A stretch of 64,000 nucleotides of DNA from Bhargavaea changchunensis (GCF_042665595.1 NZ_JBHTCT010000037.1:62001-126000); one strand, 5' to 3'; counted from the stretch's first letter, positions 1-8,134 are shown. A program made the numbers and translations. Notes: generated by a model not told the origin, from the letters alone.

Positions 1-2
1 CG

Positions 3-302
3 GTCAACTTCCTCCATGCCATTGACGGGACGAAACTGGAAGGCACGGACGAGCTGAATCCGCGCTACTGCCTGAAGGTGCTAGCCCTCTTCCGCTACAT
101 CAATCCGACCAAGGAGATCCGCATCTCCGGGGGCCGCGAAGTCAATCTGCGCTCCCTCCAGCCGCTCGGCCTGTACGCGGCCAACAGCATCTTCGTCGGC
201 GACTATCTGACGACTGAAGGCCAGGAAGAAAACAGTGACTTCAAGATGCTCCAAGATCTCGGCTTTGAGATTGAAATGCCGAAAATGGCGGAGCCGGTCT
301 GA
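3..302 (+). CDS. bioB: Biotin synthase, C-terminal part (cut by window start)
   Basis: This is the last 99 codons of a biotin synthase, the radical-SAM enzyme that inserts sulfur into dethiobiotin in the final step of biotin synthesis. The reading frame is already open at the window edge, so the start and the CxxxCxxC iron-sulfur motif lie outside. Visible hallmarks are NFLHAIDGT, the INPTKEIRISGGRE block, whose arginine corresponds to the unusual [2Fe-2S] ligand of the family, and ANSIFVGDYLTTEGQ near the end. A strong hairpin follows the stop, so bioB is the last gene of its transcript. Identification is secure from the conserved C-terminus alone. Confidence 0.96.
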   Translation, partial: VNFLHAIDGTKLEGTDELNPRYCLKVLALFRYINPTKEIRISGGREVNLRSLQPLGLYAANSIFVGDYLTTEGQEENSDFKMLQDLGFEIEMPKMAEPV

Positions 303-312
303 AAATATTAAG

Positions 313-355
313 AAGAGACATCCGGGACGCTTAATCCCGGATGTCTCTTGTATTT
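313..355 (+). terminator. Terminator after bioB
   Basis: A perfect 15-bp stem (313-327 with 335-349, 7-nt loop) begins ten bases after the bioB stop. The downstream T content is modest. Confidence 0.8.
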
Positions 356-380
356 GGCGGTTCTGATCCGATGGATGGCC

Positions 381-418
381 CATAAAGAAAATCGGCAAGG
401 GCGCGACCCCTTGCCGAT
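381..418 (-). terminator. Terminator of the LysE-family gene
   Basis: An 11-bp stem (391-401 with 408-418) is followed on the minus strand by a T-rich stretch at 390-381, a standard intrinsic terminator for the leftward exporter gene. Confidence 0.8.
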
Positions 419-429
419 CGAGAATGTTC

Positions 430-1050
430 TCATAATGCTGTCTTGATTCCGAAGCCGACGAGCAGGGCTCCCGCCGCCTTCATGAATCCGTTCTGGAAGC
501 GGGCATTGTTCAGCCAGCGCTTGGCATGGTCCATGATGAAGACGAGGGTAAAGAACCAGCCGACCGCGAGGCCCGTCAGGATTAGTCCAAGGATGACCAG
601 CTGCTCCGGTACGTTGCCGTCCAGGTTGATGAACTGTGGCATAATCGTTACATAAGCGATCACAGTTTTCGGATTAAAGATGTTGCTGAACAGTCCCTGC
701 CTGAATGATTCCTTGTGATAGGATTTCGCCCCTGAGGAAGTGTCCGCTTCGAGTTCTTCTACAGAAAGAAGGTTTTTCGTGAACAGGCTCTTGATGCCGA
801 GGTAAATCAGATAAGCGGCTCCGAGATACTTGATGATGGTGAAGAGCACGACCGATTTCGCAATGACGACGGCGAGTCCGAGTACAGCGATGAGCGTCCA
901 GAAAAGGAGGCCCGTCGCCATGCCCAGCGTCGAATACCGGCCGGCTTTCGTCCCATGGCTCAGGGTGTTGCGGACAAGCAGAATCGTGTCCGCACCCGGC
1001 ATAATGACAATCATCGCCGCTATTGTAATGTATCCCAGGAGTCCGTCCAT
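430..1050 (-). CDS. LysE/RhtB-family amino acid exporter
   Basis: A 206-residue hydrophobic protein of the LysE/RhtB translocator family, which exports amino acids or their analogues across the cytoplasmic membrane. The family signature is near the N-terminus (MPGADTILLVRNTL, then a G-rich stretch). About six membrane segments are separated by a charged loop near residues 110-130. The start at 1050 is chosen because GGAAGGAAGG lies just upstream on the minus strand; a longer frame from 1137 lacks such a site and adds residues unlike the family. It is divergent from the phosphotransferase gene, and the AT-rich region between them carries a TGTATACA operator-like pair. The exported compound cannot be deduced. 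Confidence 0.88.
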   Translation of the reverse strand: MDGLLGYITIAAMIVIMPGADTILLVRNTLSHGTKAGRYSTLGMATGLLFWTLIAVLGLAVVIAKSVVLFTIIKYLGAAYLIYLGIKSLFTKNLLSVEELEADTSSGAKSYHKESFRQGLFSNIFNPKTVIAYVTIMPQFINLDGNVPEQLVILGLILTGLAVGWFFTLVFIMDHAKRWLNNARFQNGFMKAAGALLVGFGIKTAL

Positions 1051-1171
1051 CTGAAAACCTTCCTTCCGTAACGCGTCGTTTTGTATAATTATAACTGGGT
1101 TTTTACGGAATCTGTATATGAAAGTGTTTTCAGACAATATATTGCGTATTATCCGCGCATGTTTTTTGTTT

Positions 1172-1200
1172 TGTATACATCGAATTGCATAATGTATACA
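1172..1200. promoter_or_regulatory. Paired TGTATACA palindromes (candidate operator)
   Basis: Two perfect 8-bp palindromes TGTATACA lie at 1172-1179 and 1193-1200, exactly 21 bp apart. Together they form a larger inverted repeat, TGTATACAT-N11-ATGTATACA. The region is much more AT-rich than its surroundings and sits between the divergent exporter and phosphotransferase genes. The layout suits a dimeric repressor binding twice on one DNA face. No regulator gene is adjacent. Confidence 0.5.
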
Positions 1201-1238
1201 TTTTCAACTGGGAAGAATCCGGAGATAGGAGAGAGTTC

Positions 1239-2183
1239 ATGGAACCTTCAAATCATCAGGCAAATCCGCCGCAGGAATTCAAAGATCGGATGGTTGCGGT
1301 CTTTGGAGTGGCGGGTAAGACCTATCTGGAAGGGCTTGGGGAAACGGTTGCCCGTTACACGCGGGATTGGGGGCTGTCGGTGAAAGGTCCCGCTCCCAAT
1401 CTGTCCTATAATTATGTGCTTTTCGTGACATGTGCGGACGGGACGGAAGCCGTGATGAAAATAAGTGTGCCGACGGAGGACAGCCGGAATGAAATCCTGG
1501 CAGTGTCTGAATATGGAGGGGGCGGATGCGCCCGGCTTCTCCGTGCCGTGCCCGAAGATGGGGTGCAGCTGATCGAGCACCTGTCACCGGGCACCATGCT
1601 CCGGGCTTTCCGGGATGAAAAGGAAGCGACGGAGAGCTTCTGTAACGTTTGGACAAGGATCCGCAGGCCGCTTCCGTATGGTGCGGAAATCCGCCCGGTC
1701 GGAAGGATGGGGAAGGAAGCTTGCGCCAAATACCGGGCCATGCATCCGGATGGCGGCCCGATTCCAGAGTCTCATGTCACGCTTGCAGAAGATTGCTTTA
1801 GCTGGTTCGAGCATCATGGCACGACAGAACTGCTTCACGGCGACCTTCATCATCAGAATATCCTGCTGGATGAAAAGCGCGGCTGGATGGCGATCGACCC
1901 GCATGGCTATGCGGGGGACCCCGCCTGTGATCTTGCGCCTTATCTCTATAACGAGCTGGAAGGCAAACCACTTGAAGAAACGCTTGATCTGCGCACTTCG
2001 GTCATGCTCTCGCGGCTCCCGGTCGGCAGGGAGCGGCTGTTCCGGGCCTGCATCGCGATGACCATCATGTCCGCCTGTTGGAATGCCGAGGAGGGGAACC
2101 TCCAAGGAATCCGTCTGCAGAACCGGATCACGGAATGGTATGCGCGGCAGCTTTCCGGGGTTCTGAGTGATGGGGTTTCGTAG
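1239..2183 (+). CDS. APH(6)/hydroxyurea-type phosphotransferase homologue
   Basis: A 314-residue kinase-like protein of the aminoglycoside/hydroxyurea resistance kinase family (streptomycin 6-phosphotransferase relatives), which phosphorylate small hydroxylated compounds with ATP. The catalytic loop HGDLHHQNIL lies near residue 200 and the metal-binding IDPHGYAGDP near residue 220; both are intact. The start at 1239 follows GGAGATAGGAGAGA; an upstream ATG at 1185 has no such site. The last codons overlap the first unit of the 20-bp intergenic array. Substrate is unknown; chromosomal relatives are often cryptic, so drug resistance should not be assumed. Confidence 0.85.
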   Translation: MEPSNHQANPPQEFKDRMVAVFGVAGKTYLEGLGETVARYTRDWGLSVKGPAPNLSYNYVLFVTCADGTEAVMKISVPTEDSRNEILAVSEYGGGGCARLLRAVPEDGVQLIEHLSPGTMLRAFRDEKEATESFCNVWTRIRRPLPYGAEIRPVGRMGKEACAKYRAMHPDGGPIPESHVTLAEDCFSWFEHHGTTELLHGDLHHQNILLDEKRGWMAIDPHGYAGDPACDLAPYLYNELEGKPLEETLDLRTSVMLSRLPVGRERLFRACIAMTIMSACWNAEEGNLQGIRLQNRITEWYARQLSGVLSDGVS

Positions 2184-2310
2184 TATAGGGATGAGTATCG
2201 TAGTATGCACTTCATTTTCGTACTACCAGGCACGGTTTCGTACTTAATTTTCCCTTATCGCACTATAGATTCGGATTTCGTACTATCGGCTGCGAATTTG
2301 TACTATTGCC
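2177..2310 (+). repeat. 20-bp-period array, TTTCGTACTAT core (7 units)
   Basis: Seven cores resembling TTTCGTACTAT begin at 2177, 2197, 2217, 2237, 2257, 2277 and 2297, an exact 20-bp period. The ten bases between cores differ from unit to unit. Core variants include TCGTAGTA, TCGTACTT and TCGCACTA. The first unit overlaps the stop codon of the phosphotransferase gene. A decayed array with the same core lies at 2917-2984, on the other side of the next gene. Confidence 0.88.
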
Positions 2311-2433
2311 GAATACGCATTCCAATGGATTCGGACTGAGGGCCCCATTCTATGGAAATTTTAACCGCCTTCTCATCATCTTCTCAGAAAACCCGGGTAC
2401 GCTTAGAGCAGACCTTGAGAAAAGGAGAGGATC

Positions 2434-2778
2434 ATGGTGGGAAACAAAGTAATCACCATTGCACTCAGCACAATGCTTATTGCCGGAGCGGGAATCGGGA
2501 CGGCAAGTATGTTCCAGACAGACGAGGCGGAAGCAGCAAAAGCCGTCACTGCAGGTAGTGCAATCAGCCAATATCCCGAAGTCCCCAAAACTGAATCCAT
2601 TATCGATATGGATGGTTTGACACCTAAGGTGGTGGAGGACAACTACGGCAAGCGTATTATTCTGTATAAGGACGCAAACAGCCGGCCACAATACAAGACC
2701 ATCTTCATCAAGCGGACTGACATGCTGAAGGTGATCGACTTGGACAGCGGTCAGCTATACTTTGGTTCCATCCACTGA
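2434..2778 (+). CDS. Small secreted protein of unknown function
   Basis: A 114-residue protein with a good ribosome site (AAAGGAGAGG) ahead of ATG 2434. The N-terminus is a Sec signal peptide: a Lys near the start, then a hydrophobic run and a likely AEAA-type cleavage region near residue 35. The mature part of about 80 residues is polar with no cysteine and a basic, tyrosine-containing middle. No family is recognised. It is monocistronic, with its own terminator, and is flanked on both sides by arrays carrying the same TTTCGTACTAT core. Confidence 0.72.
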   Translation: MVGNKVITIALSTMLIAGAGIGTASMFQTDEAEAAKAVTAGSAISQYPEVPKTESIIDMDGLTPKVVEDNYGKRIILYKDANSRPQYKTIFIKRTDMLKVIDLDSGQLYFGSIH

Positions 2779-2790
2779 TCCAACTTTGCG

Positions 2791-2816
2791 GCTCCCGGTT
2801 ACCGGGGGCTTTTTTG
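2791..2816 (+). terminator. Terminator of the secreted-protein gene
   Basis: An 8-bp GC-rich stem (2791-2798 with 2802-2809) is followed by six T residues. Confidence 0.85.
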
Positions 2817-2916
2817 GTAGTTCTACATTGTTAATGGAGATTCTGTCGGGAATCTGCCGGCAGAACGGGATAATGGACTAGGCGCCACAGTTTGTGGAAA
2901 TCTGACGGATGAGGTT

Positions 2917-2984
2917 TTTCGGGATAGAGACGGGATGCGTAGTATGTGTTGCATTTTCGTACTATCGGCTGGGGCGTACTTACC
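2917..2984 (+). repeat. Degenerate TTTCGTACTAT array
   Basis: Cores at 2936-2945 (TGCGTAGTAT), 2955-2964 (TTTCGTACTA) and 2974-2983 (GGCGTACTTA) repeat the sequence of the 2177-2310 array at roughly 20-bp spacing, with a weaker unit at 2917. Further CG-containing fragments continue to about 3025 out of register. The preceding 2817-2910 holds no gene; it contains three imperfect copies of GGAAATCTGNCGG at 2836, 2848 and 2896. Confidence 0.6.
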
Positions 2985-3054
2985 TCTCTATTTTCGGATC
3001 ACCGTATTAGATTTGATTACGGCACTCTATCTTGAGATGCACGTTCGGAAACAT

Positions 3055-3085
3055 GGTAAAGGCGGCCTGAAAAAGTGGCCGCCTT
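3055..3085 (-). terminator. Terminator of norB-like gene
   Basis: A 9-bp perfect stem (3059-3067 with 3077-3085) immediately follows the leftward transporter stop, with a short T run on the minus strand. Confidence 0.75.
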
Positions 3086-3096
3086 CATCAATTGAG

Positions 3097-4482
3097 TTAT
3101 TTCACTTCACTTTTTCCTGCGTCATGCGGAACCAGGAACATGATCGACAGCAATGCGAGCACTCCGAAGATGACGTTGGTGATAATTCCTGCGGTTGCTG
3201 CAACATCCAGCCCAACGTTGGCTGCAATCGAGGCATAGACAGTTCCGGAAATCGCGACCCCGAAAGCAGCGCCGAGGGAACTCGCCATTTTATAAATTCC
3301 CGATGCAGCCCCGATTTTTTCATCCGGAGCATTTGAAACTGCGGTGTCTGTAGATGGCGTCGCATAAATCCCCAATCCCAAACCGAATAAGGCAAATCCG
3401 ATAATGACGACGATGGTGTATCCGAGATCCGGCAAGAAGGTCAGGCCCATCAGCCCTACCCCGATCACCGTCAAAATGTTACCCCAGAGCATCGGTTTCT
3501 TTGCACCAACCCGTTGAAGAATCTTTTCTCCTACACGGATCATGGAAAGGACGGCAATCAGATAGCCGATGGAAAGCAGCCCCGACTGAAACGACGTATA
3601 CCCTCTTCCTTCCTGTACATACGTGTTTGCCACAACAAGTGTTCCGGCAATGGCATTGAGAAGGAAGTTTGAAATGGTTGCACCCGTATAGGGCCCGTTT
3701 TTAAATAACTTGAAATCGATGAGTGCATTCGGTTTCCCGTTTTCAATCTTGATAAAGACAATGGTACCAATGACTGCAACGACAATCAGGGAGATCGTCA
3801 GCCAGTTGCCCCAGCCCATGTCGGCGCCTTGTGTGATGAAAATGTTCAGGGCCAGCATGGCGATGATGAAAACGATCAGACCGCCAACGTCAAATTTGGA
3901 ATGTCCGGTCTGCTTTGCCTTGCTCTCAGGCGTATCTTTGATCAGCCACAAAGCCAGAACGGCAAAAATGATGGATAAGATAAAAATCCACTTCCACCCC
4001 ATATAAGTGGCCACCGCTCCGCCAAACAGCGAACAAAGGCCGGAGCCTCCCCAAGAACCGATTGACCAGTAGCTGAGTGCCCGTTGCCGGTCTGCCCCTT
4101 CAAAGTAGTCTTTGATCAGGGCAATCGTTGACGGCATGATACAGGCGGCCGATACGCCTTGAATGACCCGGCCGAGAATGAGTAAGAATGATCCGTTTGC
4201 CAACACTAAACAAAGTGAACCGATGATGCTTAAGATCAGGCCGACATTCGTGATTTTCTTTCGGCCGATTTTATCGGCAAGACCGCCCGCAGCAACAATG
4301 AAGATCCCTGAGAAAAGGGCGGTCAGGCTGATTGCGATATTTACCGTTCCCGCCGATACGCCCAGGTCCTCTTGGATTGCCGGAACGATGTTGACCATGG
4401 CTTGGGCAAAAAGCCAAAAGGTCAGTACCCCAAATACGATCCCGATGATTAATTTGTTTGTCCCTTTATAGGCCGTTTCCAC
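3097..4482 (-). CDS. norB: NorB-type multidrug efflux MFS transporter (DHA2)
   Basis: A protein of about 461 residues with 14 predicted membrane segments, in the DHA2 drug:proton antiporter family. It resembles staphylococcal NorB along its whole length: GNNKLLIGI-like N-terminus, FWLFAQ, ADKIGRKK loop, RALSYWSIGSWGGSG, LIDFKLFKN, and GIYATPSTDTA. NorB exports quinolones and other hydrophobic compounds. The start is taken as GTG 4482, which has GGAAGTGAG at good spacing and matches the staphylococcal N-terminus; GTG 4489-4491 is also open but abuts the ribosome site. The gene is monocistronic and divergent from a serine hydrolase. The actual substrates cannot be inferred. Confidence 0.88.
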   Translation of the reverse strand: METAYKGTNKLIIGIVFGVLTFWLFAQAMVNIVPAIQEDLGVSAGTVNIAISLTALFSGIFIVAAGGLADKIGRKKITNVGLILSIIGSLCLVLANGSFLLILGRVIQGVSAACIMPSTIALIKDYFEGADRQRALSYWSIGSWGGSGLCSLFGGAVATYMGWKWIFILSIIFAVLALWLIKDTPESKAKQTGHSKFDVGGLIVFIIAMLALNIFITQGADMGWGNWLTISLIVVAVIGTIVFIKIENGKPNALIDFKLFKNGPYTGATISNFLLNAIAGTLVVANTYVQEGRGYTSFQSGLLSIGYLIAVLSMIRVGEKILQRVGAKKPMLWGNILTVIGVGLMGLTFLPDLGYTIVVIIGFALFGLGLGIYATPSTDTAVSNAPDEKIGAASGIYKMASSLGAAFGVAISGTVYASIAANVGLDVAATAGIITNVIFGVLALLSIMFLVPHDAGKSEVK

Positions 4483-4654
4483 TATTCTCACTTCCTTCGT
4501 TTTGTCCTCTATTCAGTCTTTGCCGAACCGGCTGACCTATACGCAAGTAACCCATTCATGGTGTGCTGGCGAAAAAAGATATTGATGGGTAAAGGGCTGC
4601 CGGCGGTTTTGTCGAACAGTAAATAAAGGACTGGACATAAATGGGGGAGAATTG

Positions 4655-5704
4655 ATGAAAACTGCATCTGGAAAAGAAGGGACGATGGTATACGGGCTTG
4701 ATCAAGCCGCAGAGAAAGAGGGGTTCTCCGGTGCTGCAGGAGCGGACATGGGAGACGGCGAAGTCCGGGCATTCGCATGGGGACTTGCAGACCGCTCCGC
4801 TGAGCGGGAGAACCGTCCGGATACAAAATTCGGCATTGCCTCGGGCTGCAAGATATTTACGGCAGTTGCCATCCTCCAACTCGTGGAGGAAGAAAAGCTT
4901 TCTCTGGAATCAACACTTGGAGAATGCCTGGAAGAAACATTCCCGAATTTTGATCGGAACATCACCGTCCATCATCTGCTCACACATACATCAGGCGTGC
5001 CGGATTACTTTGACGAGGCTGTCATGGACGATTTTGAGGAGCTGTGGAAGGGTGTTCCAATGTACATGATCCGCAGCCTGAAGGATTTTCTGCCTCTTTT
5101 CAGCGACCGCGGGATGATGTTCGCGCCGGGTGAACGGTTCCACTACAACAATGCGGGCTACATCCTGCTCGGCCTGATCGTCGAGCAGGCTTCGGGCATG
5201 CGCTTTACCGACTACGTGGAAAAGCATGTTTTCCGTCCTGCCGGCATGATGGATTCCGGCTACTGGCCGCTAGACCGCCTGCCGGCAAACACAGCCACCG
5301 GCTATATCGATGAAGAAGACGGCACGTGGCGGACGAATGTCTATTCGCTTCCGGTGCAGGGAGGTTCCGACGGCGGGGCGTTCACGACTGTGCCGGATAT
5401 GCACAAGTTCTGGGACGCACTTCTCGGCAGGCGCATGATCGGGGAAGAACTTACCACCCGCCTGCTCACCCGGCATGCGGCGGATGAGGACGGCGATGGA
5501 TATGGATACGGGGTGTGGATCGACATGGAAGAGGAAAGGACAGAGCGCATCCATGTCATGGGCTATGACCCGGGCGTCAGTTTCCATTCCGCCATTTATC
5601 CTGCGTCAGGAGCGGTATTCACGGCGGCCTCGAACAAGTCGGAAGGCGCGTACCCAATGATGGAAGCATTCGAAGAATATCTTCATTCAACGGAGGGGAA
5701 CTGA
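4655..5704 (+). CDS. Serine hydrolase, class C beta-lactamase/PBP-like
   Basis: A 349-residue member of the beta-lactamase-related serine hydrolase family (PBP4*/esterase type). The nucleophile motif is S62-G-C-K65 and the Tyr motif is Y164-N-N; both match the SxxK and YxN pattern. No signal peptide is visible, so it is probably cytoplasmic and more likely an esterase or peptidase than a wall enzyme. ATG 4655 follows GGGGGAGA; a TTG one codon earlier is possible. The stop overlaps the ATG of the VOC gene (TGATG), so the two are translationally coupled. The substrate is unknown. Confidence 0.85.
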   Translation: MKTASGKEGTMVYGLDQAAEKEGFSGAAGADMGDGEVRAFAWGLADRSAERENRPDTKFGIASGCKIFTAVAILQLVEEEKLSLESTLGECLEETFPNFDRNITVHHLLTHTSGVPDYFDEAVMDDFEELWKGVPMYMIRSLKDFLPLFSDRGMMFAPGERFHYNNAGYILLGLIVEQASGMRFTDYVEKHVFRPAGMMDSGYWPLDRLPANTATGYIDEEDGTWRTNVYSLPVQGGSDGGAFTTVPDMHKFWDALLGRRMIGEELTTRLLTRHAADEDGDGYGYGVWIDMEEERTERIHVMGYDPGVSFHSAIYPASGAVFTAASNKSEGAYPMMEAFEEYLHSTEGN

Positions 5705-6135
5705 TGAACAGAATTAACCTGCTGACGCTCGGCGTTGCTGACATGACCGCCTCACTCCGCTTTTACCGTGACGGCCTCGGTTTTGAGACCTCTGTCACGG
5801 AAGACAATCCGGACGTTGTGTTCTTCAAGAACGGCGGCACCCGCCTGGCGCTTTATCCGCTGGAGGAACTGGCCAAGGATATCGATGCGGCCGATCCTCC
5901 CCAAAGAGGCGGCTTTTCCGGCATCACGATCGCTTTCAATGCCAAGTCGCAAGAGGAAGTGGAGGCCGTCATGGATCAGGCCCGCAAGGCCGGAGGGACA
6001 GTTCTGAAGGAGCCGGAGCGTGTCTTTTGGGGCGGCTACTCCGGCTATTTCTCGGATCCGGACGGCTATGTATGGGAAGTCGCTTACGGGCCGGACTGGC
6101 AGTTTGACGGGCAGGACATGCTCATTATTGATTGA
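5704..6135 (+). CDS. VOC-family (glyoxalase-like) protein
   Basis: A 143-residue protein of the vicinal oxygen chelate superfamily, built from two beta-alpha-beta-beta-beta modules. Module one is LLTLGVADMTASLRFYRDGLGF; module two ends in the typical SGYFSDPDGYVWEVAY. The family includes glyoxalases, dioxygenases and antibiotic-binding proteins, and sequence alone does not separate them. It is coupled by TGATG overlap to the serine hydrolase and followed 12 bp later by the DinB-like gene, so the three form one operon. Confidence 0.85.
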   Translation: MNRINLLTLGVADMTASLRFYRDGLGFETSVTEDNPDVVFFKNGGTRLALYPLEELAKDIDAADPPQRGGFSGITIAFNAKSQEEVEAVMDQARKAGGTVLKEPERVFWGGYSGYFSDPDGYVWEVAYGPDWQFDGQDMLIID

Positions 6136-6147
6136 GGGGGAGACACG

Positions 6148-6675
6148 ATGAGTATCGGTCAAGAATATCTCAGGGCTGTCCGCGGACGGTTCGATCAACT
6201 GAAAGACCTAGGTGACCGGGCAGTCGCTCAGTTGAACGACCAAGAAATCCATCATGTCCCCGGACCGGAATCCAACAGCATAGCGGTGATTGTCCGCCAT
6301 CTGTCGGGGAACATGATCTCCAGGTGGACCGACTTTCTCACGACCGACGGTGAAAAGCCCGACCGCAACCGGGACGGGGAATTCGAAATTGTCTCAGTCA
6401 CAAAGGCGGAGCTGCGGGAGATTTCCGAAGCAGGGTGGAAGACCCTGTTCGGGGCGCTGGATAGTCTTGATGAAGACGATCTGCTTAAAGAGATCTTTAT
6501 CCGCGGGGAACGCCATACCGTGATTGATGCGATGGAGCGGCACTTAAGCCATGTCGCTTCCCATATCGGCCAGATTGTCTACATTGCCAAGATGCTGACG
6601 GGCGAGAACTGGGAAACCCTCAGCATTCCGAAAGGCCAATCAGAGACATACCGGACAAAGCCTCCGGGGCAGTAA
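6148..6675 (+). CDS. DinB-like / DUF1572 family protein
   Basis: A 175-residue four-helix-bundle protein resembling the DUF1572 branch of the DinB/YfiT metalloenzyme superfamily (Bacillus YkkA-like). Putative metal-ligand histidines appear in VRHLSGN near residue 50 and in the ERHLSHVASHIGQ segment near residues 130-140, the expected three-histidine arrangement. Relatives act as thiol-dependent transferases or are uncharacterised. It is preceded by GAGGGGGAGA and is the third gene of the 4655-6675 operon; a hairpin follows. Confidence 0.78.
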   Translation: MSIGQEYLRAVRGRFDQLKDLGDRAVAQLNDQEIHHVPGPESNSIAVIVRHLSGNMISRWTDFLTTDGEKPDRNRDGEFEIVSVTKAELREISEAGWKTLFGALDSLDEDDLLKEIFIRGERHTVIDAMERHLSHVASHIGQIVYIAKMLTGENWETLSIPKGQSETYRTKPPGQ

Positions 6676-6690
6676 CGTGCGATATAATAA

Positions 6691-6722
6691 ACTCACCCGC
6701 ATTGCGGGTGAGTTCTTTTTTG
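6691..6722 (+). terminator. Terminator (or leader hairpin) between DinB-like gene and methyltransferase
   Basis: A 10-bp perfect stem (6691-6700 with 6704-6713) is followed by TTCTTTTTT. It ends 15 bases after the DinB-like stop and only 12 bases before the next ATG. A TATAAT at 6683-6688 lies directly upstream, so the hairpin might also sit in a methyltransferase leader. Confidence 0.8.
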
Positions 6723-6733
6723 GAGGCATTCGG

Positions 6734-7351
6734 ATGAACGAACATGAAACAGACCGGCTGCTCGGCATCCGGACGGCGGGCGTCCAGGACTGGGGCATCC
6801 GCTCCATCCATGACAACCGGTACGAAGCGACCCCTTACGAGGGGCTGGATGCTCTGCTGGATGAATACCGGCCCGGCAGAACAAGTTCAATCGTGGACTT
6901 CGGATGCGGCAAGGGGCGGACGGCCTTTTACATCAACCACAGGACCGGGGCAGCGGTAACCGGAGTGGAAATGGACGGCCAGCTTTATCTGGATTCACTG
7001 GAAAACCGGGATTTGTATATGATAAAGAAAAAGAACCGGTTAAAGGGGTCCATTACATTCATCCGGTGCCGGGCCGAAGATTACCAGGTGAAGCCTCTTG
7101 ATGATGTCTTTTATTTCTTTAATCCGTTTTCCGTAAGCCTGTTCGCCAAAGTTTTATCGAACATTCTGAAGTCGGTGGAAGAAAGCCCGCGGACCGTCGA
7201 TTTGATTCTTTACTACCCGACTCTTGATTACCTCAGCCAACTCGAGAACCATTCCCCATTTCTTCATCTGAAAGATGTCCCTGTACCGGGGCTTGCAGAG
7301 AAAAATCCAAATGAGCGATTCTCGCTTTGGCGATTCGAAAGTTCCACGTGA
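6734..7351 (+). CDS. Class I SAM-dependent methyltransferase
   Basis: A 205-residue Rossmann-fold methyltransferase. Motif I is VDFGCGKGRTAFY near residue 55, with the acidic residue of VEMDGQ ending the second strand as expected. FFNPFSVSLF occupies the motif IV region. The protein resembles small Firmicute methyltransferases of unknown substrate. ATG 6734 follows GGAGGC at 6722; a longer frame from 6677 would run through the upstream hairpin and is rejected. Monocistronic. Confidence 0.82.
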   Translation: MNEHETDRLLGIRTAGVQDWGIRSIHDNRYEATPYEGLDALLDEYRPGRTSSIVDFGCGKGRTAFYINHRTGAAVTGVEMDGQLYLDSLENRDLYMIKKKNRLKGSITFIRCRAEDYQVKPLDDVFYFFNPFSVSLFAKVLSNILKSVEESPRTVDLILYYPTLDYLSQLENHSPFLHLKDVPVPGLAEKNPNERFSLWRFESST

Positions 7352-7454
7352 AACAGAAAAGCGTCCATGTCGAAAAGTGTTGGACGGTTCTGATATAGTT
7401 GGGCTGTATGAAAGTCTTGCAAACCCACCACCAGGAAAAGAGGTGAATACATAA

Positions 7455-7946
7455 ATGAAAAATGAGAAAGTCAATGCCTTCAAACAAGTGATGGGGAACT
7501 ATCCGACCGGCGTAACAGTCATCACAACGACGGCTCCGGACGGTACACCAGTCGGCATGACGGTCAACTCGTTCGCGTCCGTATCACTCGACCCGATGCT
7601 GATTCTATGGTCGATTGATAAACGGGTCTCCACTTATGATACATTCACAAATGCCAAGCAGTTCGCAGTCCATATCCTGGCGGCGGATCAGGCGGAAATG
7701 TGTGCCCTGTTCGCAAGCCATGGACTCGACCGGTTTAAAAACTGTGATTGGGAGATGTCAGCGGAAGGACTTCCGATCATCAAAGGAGCAGCCGGCGTTC
7801 TTCACTGCAGCATGCATACAACAGTCGGAGGAGGCGACCACCGCATCCTGATCGGCGAGGTACAGCAGATCGATCATCACGGAAAAGAACCGCTTCTCTA
7901 TCATCGGCGTAAATTTGATGCTATCCCCGAGTCGTTCTACGAATAA
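7455..7946 (+). CDS. Flavin reductase domain protein (FMN-binding split barrel)
   Basis: A 163-residue protein of the flavin reductase-like (DIM6/NTAB) family, which reduces FMN or FAD with NAD(P)H for partner monooxygenases. Typical blocks are YPTGVTVITT near the N-terminus, GMTVNSFASVSLDP, the IDKRVSTY segment, FAVHIL, and GGDHRILIGEV near the end. The start follows AGAGGTGA. No monooxygenase is adjacent, so the physiological acceptor is unclear. The gene is single and ends at a long hairpin. Confidence 0.87.
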   Translation: MKNEKVNAFKQVMGNYPTGVTVITTTAPDGTPVGMTVNSFASVSLDPMLILWSIDKRVSTYDTFTNAKQFAVHILAADQAEMCALFASHGLDRFKNCDWEMSAEGLPIIKGAAGVLHCSMHTTVGGGDHRILIGEVQQIDHHGKEPLLYHRRKFDAIPESFYE

Positions 7947-7972
7947 AGGTCAGCAGCACCCATCACTGACCC

Positions 7973-8016
7973 GGCTCCTTGGAACGCCCAACGATCGGGC
8001 ATTCCGGGGAGCCTTT
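7973..8016 (+). terminator. Terminator after flavin reductase gene
   Basis: A long imperfect hairpin (GGCTCC at 7973 pairing with GGAGCC ending at 8013, inner GCCC/GGGC) is followed by a short T run. Confidence 0.7.
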
Positions 8017-8093
8017 AGTATGTATAAAGCACTAAATTAATATTTGTCACTCATAACAATATGGGCGTGATAGGCGGCGTTAACTGTTTTCGT

Positions 8094-8099
8094 TATAAT
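8094..8099 (+). promoter_or_regulatory. Candidate -10 box for the LytTR gene
   Basis: A perfect TATAAT 36 bases upstream of the GTG start. No good -35 hexamer is seen at 17 bp, which would fit an activator-dependent or extended promoter. Confidence 0.45.
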
Positions 8100-8134
8100 G
8101 GGAACAATGAAAAACGACGGAGGAAGGTGACATA

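Noticed and set aside
1239..2183. Acquired aminoglycoside resistance gene
   Set aside because: The kinase motifs are real, but there is no mobile element or cassette around it; a chromosomal housekeeping homologue is more likely.
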